From a virus, in IMG/VR virus record IMGVR_UViG_3300014501_000044, positions 1 through 35,784 of that record: a DNA stretch of 35,784 nucleotides; one strand, written 5' to 3'. The position numbers and the translations under genes were made by a program. The notes beneath the pieces are model-generated. The model was not told the DNA's origin. It was given only the letters and a program-made list of their open reading frames with translations, and searched no databases. Shown one piece after another: positions 4,104 through 10,314 of this stretch; position 1 is the first letter of the stretch; every line of letters starts with the position of its first letter.

Positions 4104-5507
4104 ATGGGAATTACATCTATCAAAAGAATAACTGGTGCTGTAAATTCACTGGTGCAAGTCAATACTAGTGATAGCACTGCGGCTGCACTCGCATCAGGCT
4201 ATATCACCGCTCAAGCCGCTAATATCTACGCTGCAAATAATGGTAATTTCACCTGGGAATTCGGTGATTGCGTTCTGCTCGAAGCATCTGATGGCGTTAG
4301 CTGGTGTCTTATCAATTCACTCTTTAGTACCCTTACTGCAATTAGCGGATTCGGTTTTCTGCTTAGTAGCGCATTGGCTCAATTGGGCGTCCATTCCGCG
4401 CTTTTCCCCAATCCAGGTGGCAGCGCAACAACTGTCATCAGTGACGCCGCCATTTCAGCCAGTAGCGTGGTATTGGCAACGTGGAAATCAAGTGCCAATG
4501 CAGTAGGCATCCTGACCGTATTGCCAGGAGCCAGAACATTAACTGTTGTTTCCAGTGGCGATCCAGGCGCATCAGTCCTTGAATATATTGTTCTTGCACC
4601 TAATCTTGCTTTACAAAACCAAGGTGTTGTAGCAAATAGATTCGCAAGTGCAGGTGCCAGTGCAACCATTGTTATTACTGACCCATTAGTAAATGCTGGC
4701 ATGATTGTTAACGTCAATTTCCAATCCCAGGCTAATACAGCAGAAGTATATAGCGCGGTAGCTGGTGCCGGTATTATTACAGTTGTGGCAAGTGCCGCTC
4801 CCGGTGCTAATGTGATTGAATACGTGGCTACAACACCATCCTCAGTATTGACCGGGCTAGGTTATTATGCGGCTTCTTATGCCAATGCTGGTGGGGGCAC
4901 CACGATCACAATTAGCAATCCCAATATTCTGGCTAATAGTGTGGTGGTTGCTAACTTTGCTTCACAGGCAAATGCTTCTTATATTGAAAAAGTAACGCCA
5001 ACCGCTGGTACGTTAACAATTCTGGTAAGTGCTGATCCAGGTGTTTCTGTTGTTGATTATCAGGCAACAAACCCGTCAATTGCAGCTAATGGCACTGCGC
5101 TTTTATCCGGAAATAACTTGTCAGACGTAGCAAGTGCCTCAACTTCTCTTGCTAACCTTGGCGGATTGGCATTAGCTGGCGGTCAGATGACCGGTCAACT
5201 TCTCCTGGATAGAGGTGTTGCTACCAGTACAGCTGCGGCGGCAACAATTAACCATCAATTAGGTGTAGTAACTACCGAGGCATTGACTACGGCAGCAGCA
5301 ACGGCATATGCGTTTACGTATACTAACTCACGTATTACGGCTGCATCGGTAATCATAGTTAGTCTACAAGGCGGAACAAATACCACTAGAGGTATTGAAG
5401 TAAGGGCTGTTCCTGGTGCAGGAAGTGCGACACTTTCCTTCTTTAATAATAACGTGGCAGCTAGCGCACTTAACGGAACTTTAATATTTGGTGTTACAGT
5501 ATTGTAA
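4104..5507 (+). CDS. Repeat-built structural protein, probable tail fibre or virion decoration (467 aa)
   Basis: The start ATG at 4104 follows AAGGAG by nine bases. An upstream in-frame TTG at 4041 lies inside the predicted promoter and is rejected. The protein is rich in Ala, Ser, Thr, Val and Gly with almost no Cys, typical of beta-structured virion proteins. Residues 108-161, 186-240 and 265-319 are three copies of one ~55-residue unit built around SxxVxAxxxSxA and then TLTVxxSxDPGxSVxEY. After LSGNNLSDVASASTSLANLG (a linker common in phage fibres) a different C-terminal beta domain follows. It lies alone on the + strand, opposite the virion block, and converges on endonuclease VII. A tail-fibre tip, decoration protein or alternative receptor binder are all possible. 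Confidence 0.7.
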   Translation: MGITSIKRITGAVNSLVQVNTSDSTAAALASGYITAQAANIYAANNGNFTWEFGDCVLLEASDGVSWCLINSLFSTLTAISGFGFLLSSALAQLGVHSALFPNPGGSATTVISDAAISASSVVLATWKSSANAVGILTVLPGARTLTVVSSGDPGASVLEYIVLAPNLALQNQGVVANRFASAGASATIVITDPLVNAGMIVNVNFQSQANTAEVYSAVAGAGIITVVASAAPGANVIEYVATTPSSVLTGLGYYAASYANAGGGTTITISNPNILANSVVVANFASQANASYIEKVTPTAGTLTILVSADPGVSVVDYQATNPSIAANGTALLSGNNLSDVASASTSLANLGGLALAGGQMTGQLLLDRGVATSTAAAATINHQLGVVTTEALTTAAATAYAFTYTNSRITAASVIIVSLQGGTNTTRGIEVRAVPGAGSATLSFFNNNVAASALNGTLIFGVTVL

Positions 5508-5512
5508 ATAAA

Positions 5513-5549
5513 AATCAGCCATATTCTTTCAAATAGGATATGGCTGATT
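5513..5549 (-). terminator. Terminator overlapping the end of the endonuclease VII gene
   Basis: AATCAGCCATAT (5513-5524) and ATATGGCTGATT (5538-5549) form a perfect 12-bp stem with a 13-base loop. Read on the minus strand it is followed by TTTTATTT, so it is a strong intrinsic terminator for the minus-strand gene and includes its last codons. On the plus strand an A-run precedes it but no T-run follows. Confidence 0.75.
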
Positions 5550-6027
5550 CCAATATCTCTACTGAATCTTTGAATTTACCAAGAGCTATATTGCAATTTC
5601 CGCACAATAGCCCACGTATTTTTAATGTTTTGTGACAATGATCAACTGCTAATTTTCTTATTTTTTTATTAAATATTGCTGTTTCTGGATTTTTACAAAT
5701 AGCACATAAATTATTTTGTTTTTTTATTAATAAATTAAAATCATCTATGGAAATATTGTATTTCTTTAAATGATTACTTTGTTTTATTAATTCATGTTTT
5801 TCTTTATTACTTGAAATCCATTTTTTAGAATATTTATTTGTTTTATCTCTATTGTTTTTGCACCAATTATTGTGTCGAGTTTTATATTTTTCAGGGTTTC
5901 TATCTCTACATATTTTTTGTTTATTCCTCGCGCATTCTTTACATATACCCCATTTTATTTTTATTTCATGCTTTCCAAAATCTTCTAACTTTTTTGATAT
6001 TTTACATAAGTGACAAACTTTACTCAT
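5515..6027 (-). CDS. Recombination endonuclease VII-like (HNH-type nuclease, T4 gp49 family)
   Basis: 170 aa. Two N-terminal CxxC pairs (CHLC, CKEC) precede a very Lys/Asn-rich linker. The C-terminal half has the endonuclease VII signature: CAICKN near 109, LAVDHCHKT near 126-134, RGLLCGNCNIALG near 138-150. These Cys pairs bind zinc and the DHCH segment holds the catalytic His. Family members cut branched DNA before packaging. Many also behave as free-standing mobile endonucleases. It sits alone between two + strand genes, is AT-richer than its neighbours and has its own terminator, which could mean recent arrival. Confidence 0.85.
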   Translation of the reverse strand: MSKVCHLCKISKKLEDFGKHEIKIKWGICKECARNKQKICRDRNPEKYKTRHNNWCKNNRDKTNKYSKKWISSNKEKHELIKQSNHLKKYNISIDDFNLLIKKQNNLCAICKNPETAIFNKKIRKLAVDHCHKTLKIRGLLCGNCNIALGKFKDSVEILESAISYLKEYG

Positions 6028-6061
6028 AAATACCCCTTAAAGTATTATCCTTAACTGAGAT

Positions 6062-6117
6062 ATCAAGTCAGGCTGGGTTAAGGTATCCAGCCGTTCGGTG
6101 TACGGCCTAGACTTGAT
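6062..6117. ncRNA. Cloverleaf-like three-way inverted repeat
   Basis: ATCAAGTC (6062-6069) pairs perfectly with GACTTGAT (6110-6117). The 40 bases between can form GGCTGG/CCAGCC (6071-6076, 6087-6092) and CCGT/ACGG with a 7-base loop TCGGTGT (6091-6105). The two inner stems compete for two bases. It lies in the divergent gap between the endonuclease VII gene and the gene at 6183, upstream of a promoter. It could be a leader RNA of the nuclease gene, a DNA structure or another tRNA-derived remnant. CCAGCCGTTC is shared with the hairpin at 1917-1926. Confidence 0.45.
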
Positions 6118-6119
6118 GA

Positions 6120-6159
6120 TTGGATAATATCCAATAAAAGCTATATAATCTAGCTAGAT
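6120..6159 (+). promoter_or_regulatory. Promoter flanked by two palindromes
   Basis: TTGGAT (6120-6125), 18-bp spacer, TATAAT (6144-6149) reads toward the gene at 6183. A 15-bp palindrome TTGGATAATATCCAA (6120-6134) overlaps the -35, and a perfect 12-bp palindrome ATCTAGCTAGAT (6148-6159) overlaps the end of the -10. Neither matches the ATATAC-N5-GTATAT operator, so a different regulator is likely. Confidence 0.6.
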
Positions 6160-6182
6160 ATCTAATCTTCTAGGAGAATGAC

Positions 6183-6416
6183 ATGAGTGATTTCGATGGC
6201 GAAGCAGGAGCAGTTGAAAATGTCAAAGACCAGCATTACGCTGCAATGCCTAATAAATCTTGGGAAGCAAGAAACAACGAGGATATGAATAAAAAAATGG
6301 GTTATAACAACATGGCTGACCGAGCTAATGCCGCTCATCCGCCAACCCCTGTTAAAGCAGCGAAATCCAATCCTCAGTTATCACCGAAAGCTGCTGATAA
6401 TAAGTACGATTATTAA
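6183..6416 (+). CDS. Small hydrophilic hypothetical protein (77 aa)
   Basis: Has its own promoter at 6120-6149, a ribosome site TAGGAG before the ATG and a strong terminator right after the stop, so it is a single-gene transcription unit on the strand opposite the virion block. The protein is hydrophilic and probably disordered, with Asn/Ala/Met-rich stretches, a Pro-rich segment (AAHPPTPVKAAK) and the end KYDY. No family is recognised. Independent control and isolated position resemble a phage moron gene. Its role is unknown. Confidence 0.7.
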   Translation: MSDFDGEAGAVENVKDQHYAAMPNKSWEARNNEDMNKKMGYNNMADRANAAHPPTPVKAAKSNPQLSPKAADNKYDY

Positions 6417-6427
6417 GGCTAGAAGAT

Positions 6428-6458
6428 AAAACCCCGGTTTAGCGTTCCCGGGGTTTTT
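6428..6458. terminator. Strong bidirectional intrinsic terminator
   Basis: AAAACCCCGG (6428-6437) pairs with CCGGGGTTTT (6448-6457) around a 10-base loop, with T-runs on both strands. It lies between the convergent genes at 6183-6416 and 6462-6821. Confidence 0.9.
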
Positions 6459-6461
6459 CAT

Positions 6462-6821
6462 TTACGCTTTAGCAGCTTGCTTTGCGGGTGTTGGCACTGC
6501 GGATAACGGCTTATCAAGATGCGAACCGGCTTCTAATGAAGCTTTTTCTTTTTCTAATGATTGCTGTAATTGTGTCTGAACATCATTTAAAGATTTCTGT
6601 AAATCCTGATTTTCTTTTGTCACTTTCGTCAGCGCATTATTCTTAAGATTAACCTGAGTCCTCAATTGATGATTACTTCGGATAAATTCACCATACGAAG
6701 CATCTAGTGCCTGTTTTTCAGCGCTAGCAATTTCAAGTTGAGCGGTTAAGCCCTTGACTTGATTATCAAGATTTTGATTCTTTGCGGTTAAATCATTTAC
6801 CTGTTGCTGTAGGTCTGACAT
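6462..6821 (-). CDS. Coiled-coil protein under its own repressed promoter (119 aa)
   Basis: The start at 6821 (MSDLQQQVNDL) follows GGAGAAAT. The longer reading frame back to 6890 would overlap the promoter and operator at 6849-6877, so I reject it. Nearly the whole chain is a long heptad-rich coiled coil (QVNDLTAKNQNLDNQVKGL, then KVTKENQDLQKSLNDVQTQ), ending in an Ala/Pro tail. It is downstream of the tail genes but transcribed from a separate sigma-70 promoter carrying the shared operator. A tail-needle-like part is conceivable from the coiled coil. The repressed promoter fits better a regulatory, lysogenic or moron role. The family is not recognised. Confidence 0.75.
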   Translation of the reverse strand: MSDLQQQVNDLTAKNQNLDNQVKGLTAQLEIASAEKQALDASYGEFIRSNHQLRTQVNLKNNALTKVTKENQDLQKSLNDVQTQLQQSLEKEKASLEAGSHLDKPLSAVPTPAKQAAKA

Positions 6822-6848
6822 TGTTATTTCTCCATGATTAAATTGTAC

Positions 6849-6877
6849 ATAATATACTCTATGTATACTGATGTCAA
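6849..6877 (-). promoter_or_regulatory. Minus-strand promoter with the shared operator
   Basis: Read on the minus strand: TTGACA (6872-6877), 17-bp spacer, TATTAT (6849-6854), an excellent sigma-70 promoter. An operator ATATAC-TCTAT-GTATAC (6852-6868, 6+5+6 dyad) fills the spacer and overlaps the -10. It matches the sites at 2185-2218 and 27466-27482. Confidence 0.75.
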
Positions 6878-6911
6878 TTATTGGAAACAAAATTCTGTTA
6901 TCAGAACTAGG

Positions 6912-7205
6912 TCAAGAATTGAAAAACAAAAATAACTGACCAACAACTAATGGTGGATATTTTACCCCTATAAGTTTCTTAAATGTAACTATTTGCTCAG
7001 GCGTGAAATCAATTTCACCGCCTTGCTTGCATTTTATTGCCAATAAATATCTATCTAATTTTTGATCACCAGTAATGGAATTGCTCTCAGCAGAGTTATC
7101 CATTAAAGCATCTATCAAAATATCCTTAATAGATATTTCTTTGCCATTATCCAAGATTACATTACCATCAAGTGCTAACAATTTTTCGTCAATATTTTTC
7201 AACAT
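6912..7205 (-). CDS. Small tail-region protein (97 aa), possible assembly factor
   Basis: Begins MLKNIDEKLLALDGNVILDNGKEI and ends in a hydrophobic LVVGQLFLFFNS. The plan (N-terminal beta segment, helix with GDQKLDRYLLAIKC, then a segment with TPEQIVTFKKLIG) is one I associate with small phage proteins next to tail genes, but I cannot name a proven function. It starts nine bases after the stop of the beta-helix tail protein and is probably co-transcribed with the late block. A chaperone or structural accessory role would be inference from position only. Confidence 0.7.
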   Translation of the reverse strand: MLKNIDEKLLALDGNVILDNGKEISIKDILIDALMDNSAESNSITGDQKLDRYLLAIKCKQGGEIDFTPEQIVTFKKLIGVKYPPLVVGQLFLFFNS

Positions 7206-7214
7206 TTTTAATCC

Positions 7215-8798
7215 TCAAAAACATGGAATATAATGTGTTGCACCACCATTATCAAGGATGGTTAACCATTTCGTTACGGTTGTGCTTGCTCCAGTTGGCC
7301 CTAATGAACCCAGTAAAGTTGCAACTGATCCATTTGCAGAAAATGAAGCTGTTCCATTAATACGAAGTTTACCTGTTCCTAATGGCGTAAGAGCGATATT
7401 AATATTTGAATCAGTGCCATTAGCCGCCATTGTAATAGTAGCTGGATTTGCTGTTGCTGCACTTGTGAAAGTAAAATAATCAACTGCACTTGCGACAGGG
7501 ATAAACTGCGCTAATACGTTGCCAACACTTCCACTAAATAATTGAAGTACACCTGTTCCCTTAGTCGATATAACCAATCCCACATTAGTATCTGATCCGC
7601 CTGTTAAGATATATGGTGGATTTGTTGTAGTGTTTCCATTCATAGTAATATAATTAACTGAACTTGCAACAGCCACAAATGAAACAATTAAATTCGCGGT
7701 ATTATTACTAGTAAAATTAATGTTGCCTGTTCCTTTACTAGTAAAAGTAAAACTAATATTTGTATCTGAACCAGTAGCGCTGATAAGTGGGTTTTGACCT
7801 GTGGCAGCGTTACCTATTCCAACATAATTTACAGCGGAAGCTGCGGCAGTAAAGCCTATTAAATTATTGCCATTATTATCGATAAGACCGCCAACTGCAC
7901 TCCACGGAATAGCATTTTGCGTAGTGGTGGTTATTACAGCGGATGAACCTGTGAAATTAACCATGCCATATTTCAACGTTCCCAAACCCGTAATGGCATT
8001 CGTATTATTACTATCCACAATAGCGGTGAACATATTTAACGTTGCGCCAGTGCCGATAGTAACGCCTACCGCTGTTCCTGATTTATTATCGCTATACCTA
8101 AGAACGCTCGTTCCAGTGCCAGCTATAGTCAATGGCGTGACATTCAATGCTGATGTATCAATAAACGTATAATCTTTTAAAAACACGCCAGTACCAGAGC
8201 AAGAAATTGGTGAAAGCCATAAACAATAAAAATACTGCGCTATGCCAGCGGAATTTGTTGATTGCGTTGTACTTGCACCTGAGTTTGTGAAATTACAATA
8301 TTGGTAAGTTAGTGTTCCTGCGGCTGACATAGTATGAAAAGCAATACCAGTAGTCTGCAAATCACCTGTGCAAACCTGACAAAGAATGCTTGATCCGTTA
8401 TTACTGTTTGTAAATGAAATGCCAGTGTTATTACTGCATATTAAATTACAATCAACTAAATTGACTATACATATATTACTACCTGAAACTGTTAGGAAGA
8501 AACCAGAATTAGTTTTTAACTGTATTCCAGATATGGTTGTCGTACCTGTAGCCGTATAGGTATGATTACCAACAATGATTACAATGCCATTAATTGCATC
8601 ACCTCTGAAAGCATGTAAATTGACGCCTGCTTTCAAAGTCAGATTTTCAGTATATGTGCCTGGCCGTATAAAAATATGCTGACCAGAAGATGCGGCATTA
8701 ATCGCAGACTGAATTGTGGTGTAATCCCCATTACCAGGAGTTGAATCCACAATAAAAGAGGACACACCATAATTATTGGTAATATTATTTGTAGTCAT
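7215..8798 (-). CDS. Tailspike-like protein with beta-helix N-terminal half (527 aa)
   Basis: Residues ~15-60 read DSTPGNGDYTTIQSAINAAS, then HIFIRPGTYTENLTLKAG. This is the opening of right-handed parallel beta-helix (pectate-lyase-like) proteins, which in phages often bind or cleave surface polysaccharide. Asn/Thr/Ser/Gly-rich rungs follow. The C-terminal half holds several copies of a unit with GSDTNI and KGTG motifs, ending in a compact domain (TVTKWLTILDNGGATHYIPCF-like end). No catalytic residues can be assigned by eye. The N-terminal MTTNN resembles MTTYN of two neighbouring tail genes. Receptor binding is the likely role. Confidence 0.75.
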   Translation of the reverse strand: MTTNNITNNYGVSSFIVDSTPGNGDYTTIQSAINAASSGQHIFIRPGTYTENLTLKAGVNLHAFRGDAINGIVIIVGNHTYTATGTTTISGIQLKTNSGFFLTVSGSNICIVNLVDCNLICSNNTGISFTNSNNGSSILCQVCTGDLQTTGIAFHTMSAAGTLTYQYCNFTNSGASTTQSTNSAGIAQYFYCLWLSPISCSGTGVFLKDYTFIDTSALNVTPLTIAGTGTSVLRYSDNKSGTAVGVTIGTGATLNMFTAIVDSNNTNAITGLGTLKYGMVNFTGSSAVITTTTQNAIPWSAVGGLIDNNGNNLIGFTAAASAVNYVGIGNAATGQNPLISATGSDTNISFTFTSKGTGNINFTSNNTANLIVSFVAVASSVNYITMNGNTTTNPPYILTGGSDTNVGLVISTKGTGVLQLFSGSVGNVLAQFIPVASAVDYFTFTSAATANPATITMAANGTDSNINIALTPLGTGKLRINGTASFSANGSVATLLGSLGPTGASTTVTKWLTILDNGGATHYIPCF

Positions 8799-8810
8799 TT
8801 ATCAACTCCA

Positions 8811-9371
8811 TTACACGTATGACAAATTGCCAACAGCAGAAACAACACTCCAGGTGGAAGTCGCTCCAGCTGTTAATGCCCTCAACTTAACACAGTCATA
8901 TTGAGTAGTTGACGACAGACTGCCAGTGACCCCTGCAGTGGTGTGAACAATGCCAAAGAATATTTCCTGACTTGCAGCTTGGGCTATTGTCCATCCGCCT
9001 GCGCCTTTACCCTGAATTTCAACAAAGTCACCAATGCTTGCAGCGGTTGGCAATGTAAAGGTAACTAATGTGGCACCATCATCAGAGGTATAACCCGTAT
9101 TGGCCACCATAGTCACAGCGGCAGTTGTCTGATCAACCCATAAGTTGGCGCCAGTCCATGATATGGTGATCGATCCAGTAACTGAAGTAATGCTGATACC
9201 AGCACCTGGCGTTAAATTAGCCGGAACGGGATCACCGGCAGTGGTTCCTATCAATATATTACCAGCAGCTAATAAAACACCTACTGCGGCAGCCGCTCCT
9301 TCACCAATGATAACACTGTGGGCAGCAATGCCAGGAAACGCATTATTCCAACTATTGTTATACGTAGTCAT
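8811..9371 (-). CDS. Tail appendage protein (186 aa), paralogue of the 9383-9946 product
   Basis: N-terminus MTTYNNSWNNAFPG. A Gly/Ala/Ile-rich middle is followed by a C-terminal domain with TMVANTGYTSDD, GKGAGGWTIAQAASQEIFFG and GSLSSTTQYDCVKLRAL. The same order (VANxGY, GxGxGGWxI, Q-I-xxG, GSxSSxxQxD) appears in the product of the next gene, so the two share a ~110-residue beta-rich domain common in phage tail proteins. It lies between the beta-helix spike and its paralogue in one co-directional run. It is probably a fibre or spike component. Confidence 0.75.
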   Translation of the reverse strand: MTTYNNSWNNAFPGIAAHSVIIGEGAAAAVGVLLAAGNILIGTTAGDPVPANLTPGAGISITSVTGSITISWTGANLWVDQTTAAVTMVANTGYTSDDGATLVTFTLPTAASIGDFVEIQGKGAGGWTIAQAASQEIFFGIVHTTAGVTGSLSSTTQYDCVKLRALTAGATSTWSVVSAVGNLSYV

Positions 9372-9382
9372 TTACATCTCTC

Positions 9383-9946
9383 CTAAATGATAGACAAATT
9401 ACCAATGACATAACGAGCGATAAATGTCGTATTGGCCACAACACATAATAATTCCATTTGATCAAACTGATTTGAAGAGGAGATGCTACCCGTTGAAACA
9501 GTTGAAATAACATCTCCCAGAATCATGTTCTGGCCAGCATTAACCGTTACTTTCCAGCCGCCTGAACCATATCCGCAAATTCCTATTATCTCGCCAAAGT
9601 CACAGGTCACTGGCAATGCGAGTGAAACCAGACTGACATTGTTAGCCACATAACCTTCATTCGCGACCATCGATGCCGATGTGCCAACAATATTATTCCA
9701 GGTAAACGCTGAGCTTCCCGAGGAAAGTTGAACCCATACCATGGTGGTTGGATTCCAGAATTCATATGTTTCAAGATCAGAATTATAGCCAAGTATGGGC
9801 GTAGATGGAGAGGAGGGTCGGGTTGCTGTCGTCCACTCTATTGCGTCCGGTTCCTGAAAATTAACACCAGCACCATAACCTACCCGTTGATTGGCATTGT
9901 TATAATTTGCCGGTGCAAATTGACTAAATTTTATAGTATTAACCAT
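9383..9946 (-). CDS. Tail appendage protein (187 aa) with duplicated C-terminal domain
   Basis: The N-terminal ~75 residues (MVNTIKFSQFAPANYNNANQ, then SPSTPILGYNSDLETYEFWN) look like a virion-attachment module found on many phage fibres. The C-terminal domain (SMVANEGYVANN, GYGSGGWKVTVNAGQNMILG, GSISSSNQFDQMELL) is paralogous to that of the gene at 8811-9371. The shared domain with different N-termini suggests two fibre parts or alternative tips. It is 11 bases from its neighbour and probably co-transcribed. Confidence 0.75.
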   Translation of the reverse strand: MVNTIKFSQFAPANYNNANQRVGYGAGVNFQEPDAIEWTTATRPSSPSTPILGYNSDLETYEFWNPTTMVWVQLSSGSSAFTWNNIVGTSASMVANEGYVANNVSLVSLALPVTCDFGEIIGICGYGSGGWKVTVNAGQNMILGDVISTVSTGSISSSNQFDQMELLCVVANTTFIARYVIGNLSII

Positions 9947-9961
9947 GGTGCCAAACTCCCA

Positions 9962-10300
9962 TTAATTGGGCAGTTGTAATAAAGAAAAGCCAGCATTAGC
10001 AACAATTTCATTACTGATAAAACTTAGTACGTCTCCGCCCCTCACGTATCTTACATCTGGTCTTAATTCGATATATCTATTTGTTGTTATGGTGCCAGCA
10101 GCTGGCGATGTAGCTGCTACATTATAACCAACCCAGACATCTCCGTTCCCATAAACAGGAAACGAAAAATCAACTCGATATCGAACCGTATTATCTCCGG
10201 GAACGGTATAAGTCAGCGCAGTATTTGCCGCCAATGCAAACTGGCAGGTATCACCAGAAAATGGATAACATTCATTGTAAGCAGAATTATACGTGGTCAT
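9962..10300 (-). CDS. Small tail protein (112 aa)
   Basis: Begins MTTYNSAYNECYPF, sharing the MTTYN start with the 8811-9371 product. The rest is beta-rich (TALTYTVPGDNTVRYRVDFS, NGDVWVGYNV, YVRGGDVLSFIS). No enzyme motif is seen. It lies between the large fibre gene and the appendage paralogues. It may be a trimeric cap or adaptor of the fibre. This is inference from size, composition and position. Confidence 0.7.
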   Translation of the reverse strand: MTTYNSAYNECYPFSGDTCQFALAANTALTYTVPGDNTVRYRVDFSFPVYGNGDVWVGYNVAATSPAAGTITTNRYIELRPDVRYVRGGDVLSFISNEIVANAGFSLLQLPN

Positions 10301-10314
10301 TAAAATCTCCTAAA

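Noticed and set aside
6822-6890. Longer start of the coiled-coil gene
   Set aside because: It would translate through the -10 and operator region. MSDLQQ at 6821 has a ribosome site downstream of the promoter.
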